The translations under genes and the position numbers were made by a program. From the NCBI GenBank assembly GCA_014905825.1, contig JACGCN010000001.1, positions 4,340,001 to 4,404,000 of the forward strand: a stretch of DNA of 64,000 bases, read 5' to 3'. The notes under the pieces were generated by a model. The model was not told where the DNA came from. It did no database searches and saw only the letters and a program-made list of their open reading frames with translations. This document shows positions 1 through 8,303 of this stretch, in pieces (the stretch's first letter is position 1; each line of letters begins with the position of its first letter). Source of the stretch: Lyophyllum atratum. Its lineage: Eukaryota > Basidiomycota > Agaricomycetes > Agaricales > Lyophyllaceae.

Positions 1-1140
1 ATACATTGGATTATTGGGACACTTGCACATTCGCACTGATCTTCTCATCCTCTCATTCAGAACCTTCCCGCCGGCAGGTCTATGCATACGTAATTGAGAC
101 ATAGAAATAAAAACACAGATGGTTGAGAGTAAATAGCCGTGAAATTTGAATGAGGCAGTGCCTCCGTCTAGGATCCCAGCCTGCTACGAATATGTAATTT
201 CACAGGTATCTTCAATGCGGTGGTGGAGATCGTGTCTGGAGACCTGTGGTTTTCCAATTTCGCTTGCGCAAGTTCCCACAATCACCCTTGCACCTCATCA
301 GTGACCATGACATCCTCCAACATCACTCTTATGAAATCATGCCCTTTCATTGCCTTGAGGTAGATTGGAATCGACTCAAAGTTGGGCTTCGAACATAGAT
401 CTGTCTAAAGAGACTGTTCGCATCAAAGCGTGTATGGCCTGGGCGCCTTCGGTATGCAGTATGTATGTGCGTGAGGAACCATTTGGGCACGACCTCGTGG
501 GTTGTGGACTGTTGTGGACTTCCCCACAATTCCTGGGTCCTGGAGCCAGCCCGCATCGCAGTTCGTCCGGCAAGCGCACATTTCGAAGGCCTCGAGGCGT
601 ACCACCCCCTGATAAACGTGCACCAGCGCCTGCAGGGGTATGGGGCATATGGGCACCGGCATGGTCTTATCCGACTCAACGGCGAACACACCTTGTCCTC
701 TTGGTCTATTTTATCTCCTAACTTTGTTGTTCAACTTCGCAAACGAACAACGAGCGTGTGTGTTTGCACCCCCGTTGTCCATCAAATGATTTACATACCA
801 CCGTGTTCGGCCGCTATTTCAGCTTGTACTTATAGCCCGCTGGCGCGGAATTGGATTTCGCCAGATTTCGCCGGTGTTTCGAAATTCGCCTCCGAAGACC
901 TCCTAATCGCCACGCGTCGGTACTTTCCCTGTTGGGATATTGAAATTTGCCTTGCTCGTCGCCCTCGAACCTGCTGGGTCAGTGAGCTTCATGTCGTACG
1001 ACTTCAACTCGTCGCGTCATCGCATTGGATGATGATTCCATACCAACGCCCAACCGTCTAACGCATTGACGGAGGCGCTGCAGGCAACCGATCTTCAACG
1101 TTGTCCAAGCGAACACGTGGTCGTGGCTATGACAACCCTG
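1..1140. other. No supported gene at left edge
   Basis: Open frames occur on both strands (for example 465-1061 on the plus strand), but none shows a recognisable motif or a convincing splice pattern, and they overlap each other. The stretch could include the end of a gene lying beyond the left edge. I see nothing I can name here. Confidence 0.4.
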
Positions 1141-1149
1141 CACTGATCC

Positions 1150-1156
1150 TATATAA
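1150..1156 (+). promoter_or_regulatory. TATA box of the 1399 gene
   Basis: TATATAA lies about 245 bp before the ATG at 1399. This leaves room for a long 5' leader rich in CTT and ACGAC runs. The tandem paralogue at 3489 has the same TATATAA at a similar distance (about 265 bp), which supports both as core promoters. Confidence 0.5.
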
Positions 1157-1398
1157 GGATCAAGTTGACAGCTTGCTGACCATCTTCCTGATCACCGAAG
1201 TTCTGTGGCTTCAGCGTCGCTCACACTCTTCTCTCGTCAAGTGAGCCCTTTTGCTGCTATGCTACTGTCGCGAGAGCTAATCACATTTCACAGTCGACTT
1301 CATAGCTCTGCCCTGCTGGTCAAGACAGTGTCTATCTAAAGAACATTTCCCAACTTTTACATCTTCCTTAACGACTTTTACGACCTTTACGACCCACA

Positions 1399-2643
1399 AT
1401 GGCGTCCCAATCGATTCTGAGGGCTGGTTTGAAATCCCCCGGACATGCTTTCATGAAGCCCGCTTCAGCCAGATCGATTCTCAAGCGACCAGCACCCCTC
1501 CCGCTGTCGCCCAACGCCCTCCCGTTCGCGGCCAGCTTCTCTGTCGTTATGAACTCTTCGCACCTTTCACCCCACGTCCACTTCCCTTCGTCGCCGGCGA
1601 TGGCTGCCACCTTTTCAGCCTACTCACCCAACACGTATGATCGCGGTGCCATCATGGTCTCCCCAGGCTCCGCTGGTATATCGTCATGGGCCAACCGACC
1701 TCTCTCGCCTTCTGCCCGGAACGCCTTCAAGTTGTTGGACCCACCTAAGCGTAAAGCCGCTACACCACAACAGGCTCAAACTCTCACCGTTCCGATGTTC
1801 GAGGATCCCCGCTCGCCTAAGCCTTACAAGGCGCGTTCGCAGCCGGCTAAGCGTAGATCCGCCGCACCCCAGAAGGCTCAAGCTCTCGCCGTCCCCGTCG
1901 TTGAGGACCCCCGTTCGCCCAAGCCCTACAAGGCCCGTTCGGGCGTCAGCTTCGATGAGTTACCCATCATTGTGCCTCGCGGTAATCATGGTGCTGCAGA
2001 ACTGGGCAAAGCACTCTCTACCTACCCTCGTTCCCCGTACCCATCTGCTCCGATTGAAGAAGACATGGATGGTGTAGAGAACGCGGACCGGGGTCGCTGG
2101 ACGGCCAAGACCGACAGGCCTCAGCCCCCTCCCCGCGCGCGCTCACTCGAGACCAAGGATATCAAGAAACGTCGTCGTCAGACCACCGTCGGGCTTCATG
2201 TGGCCTCGCCGCTCAAGCAAGACTTCCTTAGTCCCGTGCGGGAAACGCCGCGTGTGACCATCACGAAACCGGCGCCCCTTGATCTCGAGGGGCAGTTCTG
2301 GCAGTCCGTATCGCTTGAGGAGCCAGAGTCGGCGTACATGACGGCTAACGAGATGCTGTCTGAAGGACTGAAGTCGCCTGCGCCGGAGATCATGTTCGGG
2401 AACCATGACGGGTCGTTGTGGTCGCCTCGGGTGCCGAAGAAGGATGGGCTCGGGCGCGCGCGTGCAATTGGCGCGGAGATGTCCGTCCTCAGCCCCGCCC
2501 AACGGATTGCATTCAGCAAGGGCATGGTCGCATCACCATCTCCTAATGATCCGTTTGCGGCCTTCCCTTCGTTTTCGATCGCGCTCAGTGGGATGGACGG
2601 GGTCATCACGTACCCGCCTCGTGCGCGAGTGGGGCAGGACTGA
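1399..2643 (+). CDS. Proline/serine-rich protein with SILK and SPHVHFP motifs (tandem paralogue 1)
   Basis: Intronless 414-residue protein of unknown function. Near the N terminus it has SILKRP (residues about 26-31), then SPHVHFPSSP and YDRGAIMVSP. The same order of blocks is found in the neighbour at 3489, so the two are paralogues. A repeat of the type EDPRSPKPYKARS occurs twice around residues 135-180. The protein is low in hydrophobic residues, has no membrane segment and is probably disordered. SILK is also a known docking motif for protein phosphatase 1, and HVHF loosely resembles an RVxF site; a regulatory role through PP1 is only inference. The frame is open from the ATG at 1399, downstream of a TATA box. 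Confidence 0.8.
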   Translation: MASQSILRAGLKSPGHAFMKPASARSILKRPAPLPLSPNALPFAASFSVVMNSSHLSPHVHFPSSPAMAATFSAYSPNTYDRGAIMVSPGSAGISSWANRPLSPSARNAFKLLDPPKRKAATPQQAQTLTVPMFEDPRSPKPYKARSQPAKRRSAAPQKAQALAVPVVEDPRSPKPYKARSGVSFDELPIIVPRGNHGAAELGKALSTYPRSPYPSAPIEEDMDGVENADRGRWTAKTDRPQPPPRARSLETKDIKKRRRQTTVGLHVASPLKQDFLSPVRETPRVTITKPAPLDLEGQFWQSVSLEEPESAYMTANEMLSEGLKSPAPEIMFGNHDGSLWSPRVPKKDGLGRARAIGAEMSVLSPAQRIAFSKGMVASPSPNDPFAAFPSFSIALSGMDGVITYPPRARVGQD

Positions 2644-3221
2644 AGGTTGGAATGGCATGGGATATTGACACGAGGGTGCTTCTTGTGCACCGGGACGCCG
2701 GGTATCAATCGATAAAACAGGTTATACATGTTTTTCTGGAATTTGGAAAATCATAGGAATGTTTTATGCGGTCCCCTTCGCGGCTTCGCCATCTTGAATC
2801 CTCGAGGATGAGGAAAAGTAATAGTCGCTCCCTATATTAATTTCACTGCCATCGCATCGATGCATAGCATCCGTGCTGTCTGTTCACGATCTTGCATTCC
2901 TTACACAACAAGGCCAACTTCGGATCAGATTTCTTATCATGCGCACATGCTAATAATAGCATGGATAGCTAACACCCACCCTCACCTTGGTCCCTGGTAA
3001 GTTGCCAAAAGGATGCACGTTCGAGAACCACGGCGTTGTTAAGCTACTATTCTTCTAAACATGGATGATTCGATCGCGGACCACCGTAGCCTATTTGCTC
3101 TCCATCTCCCATACTGTGTCACGGTTGGCAGCTCCACTACGCTCCACTGCACCACACTCTTCGGAAAGCGGGCCAGGGCACAGCCTCCATCTCATGATCG
3201 TGCATCGCTGATCCTTGAGGA
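2644..3221. other. Intergenic spacer between the tandem paralogues
   Basis: It contains the 3' flank of the first paralogue and the upstream region of the second. I see no coding sequence. It is AT-richer than the genes on either side. Confidence 0.5.
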
Positions 3222-3228
3222 TATATAA
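3222..3228 (+). promoter_or_regulatory. TATA box of the 3489 gene
   Basis: TATATAA about 265 bp before the ATG at 3489, matching the placement seen for the paralogue at 1399. Confidence 0.5.
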
Positions 3229-3488
3229 GCTGTGAATTGCTGGCGACGACTGCCAGGACAACGTTGTTTCCCTGCCTGCGTGCAATCATATAGGATCAGT
3301 TCCTACCCGCTTCGCTCCAGGCGGTCCTCCCCGGGCTGACAGCTTGGCGGCTGTTTGCGAGTATATCTTGATACCCCTCCGTTCCTGATATCTCTCCTCT
3401 CTCATCACTGCTGTCTTGCTGGCCAAGTCTTGCTTGGTGGCTAGGTTGTAAATTCTGAATCTGTATACCTTATCACGCGAATTCTGCG

Positions 3489-4175
3489 ATGACACCTCGA
3501 CCCATTCTGAAGCCACGTCCATCCCTCGAATTGTTTCCCCCGCCGTCTACGGCTCTCCCTTTCAAATTCCTCCATTCACCTCATGTCCACTTCCCCCCGA
3601 CACCCACACTCACCGACACCCAAATCACCCACTCACCTTTCGTATACGACCGGGCGCCGATTATCGTCTCTCCCAACACGTGTATGATTCCAGAACGTGG
3701 AGGACGAGTCTTCAGCCCCTTGACCATGGACGGACCCCCTTCGACGGCCCCACTCAAGGGAAGCTACTTCCACCCGCGCGCTTTCGAGGTATCCGCGCCT
3801 GAAGACCTCAACGAGCCCCCTCATTCCCTCCTTCCGCCGCTTCTCATCCCCGACCTCTCGTCTTCAGAATCGGAAGACTCAGACGCCTATGCATGTGCCC
3901 CGTCGCCCTTCGAGTCACCCCCTCACGACCTCATTATATCCCCGGCCTCCCAACCACATACTCAATACCCCATCATCACCCCGCCGACATGTCCGCAGGA
4001 CGAGGCATTGGCGTTTCTGCCGCATCCACATTCCCATTCGCAGACGAGTTTGAAGGTACGCCCGAAGCTTAAGCGGAAGGGCACGCCTCGGAGACCCCCG
4101 CCGTTGTATGTTAAGGAGAGCTTCACGAAGGCGAATGCGGAGATGTCGCTTGATGGCTGTCTAGGCGGGTTTTAG
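3489..4175 (+). CDS. Proline-rich protein with PILK and SPHVHFP motifs (tandem paralogue 2)
   Basis: Intronless 228-residue protein, about half the length of its upstream paralogue. It keeps the shared blocks in order: PILKPRP at residues 5-11, LPFKF, SPHVHFPPTP near residue 40, and YDRAPIIVSPN near residue 55. It then diverges into a serine/proline/acidic stretch (SSSESEDSD) and a short basic tail (RPKLKRKGTPRRPP). The conserved front half suggests a binding module with a variable tail. The function is not known. No signal peptide or membrane segment is seen. Confidence 0.8.
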   Translation: MTPRPILKPRPSLELFPPPSTALPFKFLHSPHVHFPPTPTLTDTQITHSPFVYDRAPIIVSPNTCMIPERGGRVFSPLTMDGPPSTAPLKGSYFHPRAFEVSAPEDLNEPPHSLLPPLLIPDLSSSESEDSDAYACAPSPFESPPHDLIISPASQPHTQYPIITPPTCPQDEALAFLPHPHSHSQTSLKVRPKLKRKGTPRRPPPLYVKESFTKANAEMSLDGCLGGF

Positions 4176-4600
4176 ATTCTGGACCCTTGTCGAGCTCGCG
4201 CTATCTATCCTTACCATACTTATTGTCGGTCACAGATGTCTGGCACCTAGTCATTCTTTATATCACTGCTCTGGATTCGAAGCATTATTTGGTTACGGTT
4301 ATAATCTTGGGGTCTTGAATGAGCTACCAGTGAGCACTTCAGTAATTGGTATTCATCAATAAAATAAGTTGATGTCGTCAACACCTATAATGCCCCCCTG
4401 CCTCAATCTCTTGTCAACCGACTTGACTTCTAATATAAAATCTTATCCGACGAAATCAGAGGTCTTAACCATGACCAGGAGTGAAGCCCCACAGAATACA
4501 ATATAAGAAAACTTGGCTGAACTCGCCACGATAGCTAATAGTCCTGCCTTGATAGCATGCACCACCTGTTTGAGCACTGACTTGAAGGCGTTCAGACACA
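4176..4600. other. Intergenic, no gene seen
   Basis: AT-rich 3' flank of the second paralogue running up to the edge of the inverted-repeat element at 4601. Nothing else can be supported. Confidence 0.5.
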
Positions 4601-4910
4601 TAGGAGCAATACAATGTAGCGTGTCCTCGATCCTGCGGGCTCAGACAATGTAGCGTAAACCACGGTTGAGCGGACCCGCAGGAGCGGCAGCGGACACTAC
4701 AATTGTATCGCTGTCCTCGGTCCAGCGGACGGCATACATTGTACCGTAGTGTTCGACCTCAGCGGGCACCCGCAGGCTAGAAATTTGTAGCAGGCATGGC
4801 AAGGGGAATAGCGGTAACGGCAACGAATGACCGGTACACGGCAATGGCAAGTTGGAAACCAAAGCCGACGACTGCATTCCGGCAATTTCGTGACGGTGGT
4901 GGGTGGCAAG
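4601..4910 (+). repeat. Left terminal inverted repeat (310 bp)
   Basis: It is inverted relative to 7322-7631. It holds short internal motifs such as CAATGTAGCG, which occurs twice (near 4611 and 4646). A short open frame from 4796 reads inward and is mirrored in the right repeat, as expected from the inverted copies. Confidence 0.85.
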
Positions 4911-5032
4911 CAGGCTGGCAGAACTTACTCGGGCGGCAATTAGTAGGGTTAGGACATATTTTTCATATACACGATGCTATAAAATGGTAGGGGCTGTCAA
5001 ATTCTGTAAAATTCATGGCAACATTCCGGCAA

Positions 5033-6704
5033 CTAGGGAGGGTAGACCATGTACTCGTCAAGCTGGTCTTCTTCGTCCTCTTCGTCCTCTTCCTCATCAG
5101 TGTTGTAACAATTGGCTCCTTCGTCAATGGCATGGACCATATCCAAGGCTTGAGCAAGGTCAAAATCAAATGTTCTGGTGAAGCTGCTGCTGGGGGCCGG
5201 AGGTTGAGAATTGCCGGTACTAGCGGCAACTGCGACAGAGTTGCCTTCCTCGTCCTCCTCATGCTCCTCGTCATGCTCCTCGTCGTCCTCATGGTCCTCT
5301 TGCTCCACAACAATCTTATCCCCATCAGGGGGAAAGGCAAGCACGTCATCCTCGTCGTCGCTCAAAGTGCCAGCAACAGGGAACGCATCGGCATCCTGAA
5401 CGTTGCCGAACACATTGTTGCCAGGCACAACGGTAGAGAGACTTCCGTGAGCGGCACCGATACCTTCTTCCTCCTCCTCCTCACTCTCCTCGTCCTCCTC
5501 AACAACATATTCCCCGTCAGACGGAAAGGCAAGGTCGTCGTTCTCGTCCTCATCCATAGCGCCAGTGTCACGAGCGGTGCCATCCTGAATGTTCCCAGAT
5601 GGGCCGTTGCCGGGGGCGGCAGTAGTGCGACTGCTGAGACCGGCATCGATACCTTCTTCCATCACCTCCTCCTCCTCACTCTCCTCGTCCTCCTCAACAA
5701 CATGTTCCCCATCAGACGGAAAGGCAAGGTCATCGTTCTCGTCCTCATCCACAGTGGCGGTCTTGCCAGTGCTGCCATCCTGAATCCTGCCGGATGGGTC
5801 GTTGCCGGGGGCGGCAGTAGTGCGACTGCTGAGACCGGCATCGATACCTTCTTCCATCACCTCCTCCTCCTCACTCTCCTCGTCCTCCTCAACAACATGT
5901 TCCCCATCAGACGGAAAGGCAAGGTCATCGTTCTCGTCCTCATCCACAGTGGCGGTCTGGCCAGTGCTGCCATCCTGAATCCTGCCGGATGGGTCGTTGG
6001 TGGGGGGGGGCAGAAGCGCCACTGCTGGGACCGGCATCGATACCTTCTTCCATCACCTCCTCCTCCTCACTCTCCTCGTCCTCCTCAACAACATATTCCC
6101 CATCAGACGGAAAGGCAAGGTCGTCGTTCTCGTCCTCATCCACAGTGGCGGTCTTGCCAGTGCTGCCATCCTGAATCCTGCCGGATGGGTCGTTGCCGGG
6201 GGCGGCAGTAGTGCGACTGCTGAGACCGGCATCGATACCTTCTTCCATCACCTCCTCCTCCTCACTCTCCTCGTCCTCCTCAACAACATATTCCCCATCA
6301 GATGGAAAGGCAAGGTCGTCGTTCTCGTCCTCATCCATAGTGGCGGTCTTGCCAGTGCTGCCATCCTGAATCCTGCCGGATGGGTCGTTGGTGGGGGGGG
6401 CAGAAGCGCCACTGCTGGGACCGGCATCGATACCTTCTTCCTCCTTCTCCTCACTCTCGTCGTCCTCCTGAACCATATTCTCCCCATCAGAGGGAAACGC
6501 AAGGTCATGGTTTTCGTCCGCAGTAGGCTGTGCAGTATTGCCGGCGATGGCATCTTCGTCTGCCGCGTCCTGGTTCATTTCCATTCTCTCTTCCTCCTTC
6601 TCCTCACTCCGTTGACACCGTTGCCGGCCTCCCCGCTGCCATACCTGCTCCTTCTGGTACCACGTCTCCGCATTCCCCTGCCATTGCCACTGAGGATGGG
6701 GCAC
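5033..6704 (-). pseudogene. Acidic 65-residue tandem-repeat protein, frameshifted
   Basis: The minus-strand frame encodes units containing DDLAFPSDGE, VVEEDEESEEE, EGIDAG and NDPSGRIQDGST. The reading frame runs from about 6704 to near 6005, then must shift to another frame that continues to the stop at 5033. The switch lies in a G-run that is one base longer (9 versus 8) than in the sister unit. After the repeats the C terminus is again acidic and ends EDEEDQLDEYMVYPP. The true 5' end is unclear. The shift may be a real mutation, a sequencing error in a homopolymer, or a programmed shift. The function is unknown; highly acidic repeats could bind basic proteins. Confidence 0.6.
5300..6560 (-). 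repeat. 195 bp tandem repeat array, about 6.5 units
   Basis: The anchor TCCCC[AG]TCAG recurs at 5511, 5706, 5901, 6097 and 6292, giving spacings of 195, 195, 196 and 195 bases. More diverged units begin near 5320 and 6481. The 196-base unit contains the extra G that breaks the coding frame. Central units are nearly identical, so the array has expanded or been homogenised recently. Confidence 0.9.
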
Positions 6705-7074
6705 TGGTACTCGCCATCATCCCCCCTACTCCCACTGGCAGTCAGGAACTGGAGAGTGGCAACGCTGGAGACTCCAACACACCTGAGAGGCTGAGCCCGA
6801 ACCCGAGACCCGTCGCACCAAACACGGCTACGTCATTCCACCCGGCAATCCCAACACCCGTTCCCGCAGTGCCGGTCCTCCATCCCCCGGCGGCAGTGGT
6901 ACAGCAGCTGCTGGTGCTCCATCCCCCAGTGGCAGTGGTACAGCAGACAAGACATCTCGTGGGAGTACTGCGCCTCTCTCTGCTCGCGGATCGGCAAAGC
7001 GCAAGGTCAAGGAGGTTGACGGTGGCGAGGTAGACGGAGTCAAGGTAGGGGATGGCAAACGGCGTCGCAAGTAG
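6630..7074 (+). pseudogene. Plus-strand proline-rich segment with basic tail, inside the element
   Basis: On the strand opposite the acidic repeats, a frame reads ATEDGALVLAIIPPTPTG and NTPERLSPNPRPVAP up to about 6820. A second frame then reads GYVIPPGNP, SGTAAAGAPSPSGSG and ends in the basic sequence AKRKVKEVDGG then GDGKRRRK before a TAG at 7072-7074. The compositional coherence and the nuclear-localisation-like tail suggest a real C-terminal coding region with one frame change. It points away from the acidic gene, with only a few tens of bases between them. Confidence 0.45.
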
Positions 7075-7321
7075 GTTGCCATCTTGCCTTGCGTGTTCCC
7101 TTCTTGCCGTGCCTTTTGGCCCCCCTACCTTTGTTGAACGTACTCGTACTCGGGTCGCGGCGTTTTTTTTAACTCATGAAGTATTGCAAGTAAACAGTTC
7201 CCCCCTCTCCCCCCCGCCTTTTCATCACCCATTAAAAATAGAAATATAATGTTTTTTGGGGATTCTGTAGAGTGAAAAACTGAAAAACATGAATATTGAA
7301 CTGCCAAGCACTGCTCATCAC

Positions 7322-7631
7322 CTTGCCACCCACTACCGTCACGAAATTGCCGGAATGCAGTCGTCGTCTTTGGTTTCCAACTTGCCATTGCCGTGTACCG
7401 GTCATTCGTTGCCGTTACCGCTATTCCCCTTGCCACACCTGCTACAAATTTCTAGCCTGCGGGTGCACGCTGAGGTCGAACACCACGGTACAATGTATGC
7501 CGTCCGCTGGACCAAGGACAGCGATACAATTGTAGTGTCCGCTGCCGCTCCTGCGGGTCCGCTCAACCGTAGTTTACGCTACATTGTCTCAGCCCGCAGG
7601 ATCGAGGACACGCTACATTGTGATGCTCCTA
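7322..7631 (-). repeat. Right terminal inverted repeat (310 bp)
   Basis: Inverted partner of 4601-4910. The match stops exactly after the CTTGCCACCC boundary (GGGTGGCAAG in the left copy), where the two interiors diverge. Confidence 0.85.
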
Positions 7632-8303
7632 CCTGGTTCAGAGGGGAGCACAGCAAGAACGTGTCAGCGACGCATGTAGATTGAAGGAATTGGCCACAGA
7701 TGCACACTCAGCTCGCCACCTAAATATGCACCTCACTGGTTCGAATCATATCACAACTGTCAAATTTTGCTTCTCGAAGCTGCCTCATGATTTAGCGTTA
7801 TGGGGTCTGCGGACCTCATTCGCGTATGCGAAGGCACCCCTGGTGAGCCCTCGTCAATTCATGTCTGGCTCCCTGAAGCTCAAAGCGCACATCATGTAGA
7901 CGGCTTTCATACTCACGTGAACCCTGGCACCCCCGCTGAGCGAGGGGCTGGTTGCCACGATGAAGGTGAACCTCCCTGCGGTACCTGCCTCTGACGTAAG
8001 AGGCATCTCCAGCGTTCAATATACATACCACTGACAGGGTCGTTATGCGTTACAACCAGTCCAGAACTTGGGAAATGTGATCTCAGCTCTCGCGTTGGAG
8101 GTGAACTACATAGATCTATGCGAAATCTGTGAAGTTACCAGATATGTTTGAAGCCATCTTTTTCGACCTTTATGTATGGAAAAGCTTTGAATCTGGATTC
8201 ACAGCAATGAAATACGCGTTGTATAGTATGCCTTACCGCCTGGACCACGTCGAAGATGGCATGGATATGTTGGAAGACCCTAGCACGGGGCTCTGCGAGT
8301 ACT
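7632..8303. other. Intergenic, no gene seen
   Basis: It lies between the right end of the inverted-repeat element and the stop codon of the GRDP-like gene. Short open frames are present without family motifs. Confidence 0.4.

Larger units (their letters stand above)
4601..7631. mobile_element. 3.0 kb element with 310 bp terminal inverted repeats
   Basis: The outer 310 bases at 4601-4910 are repeated, inverted and with few mismatches, at 7322-7631. Both ends begin TAGGAGCA when read inward. If the element proper starts at GGAGCA, it is flanked by TA on both sides, as expected for a TA-target transposon, but two bases is weak evidence. The interior carries an acidic tandem-repeat coding region on the minus strand and a proline/lysine-rich coding segment on the plus strand. 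No transposase core (DDE/D) is recognisable. This is probably a non-autonomous or unusual DNA transposon; the superfamily is unassigned. Confidence 0.8.

Noticed and set aside
465..1061. 198-residue plus-strand frame
   Set aside because: No motif, no coherent composition, and competing frames on both strands. Likely chance in GC-balanced DNA.
5015..6794. Long plus-strand frames rich in Leu/Val/Leu (398 and 265 residues)
   Set aside because: They are the antisense shadow of the GA-rich acidic repeats on the minus strand; the minus frame has sensible composition and repeats in phase.
7733..7765. GGTTCGAATC resembling a tRNA B box
   Set aside because: The flanking bases cannot form a T-stem and no acceptor strand is present.
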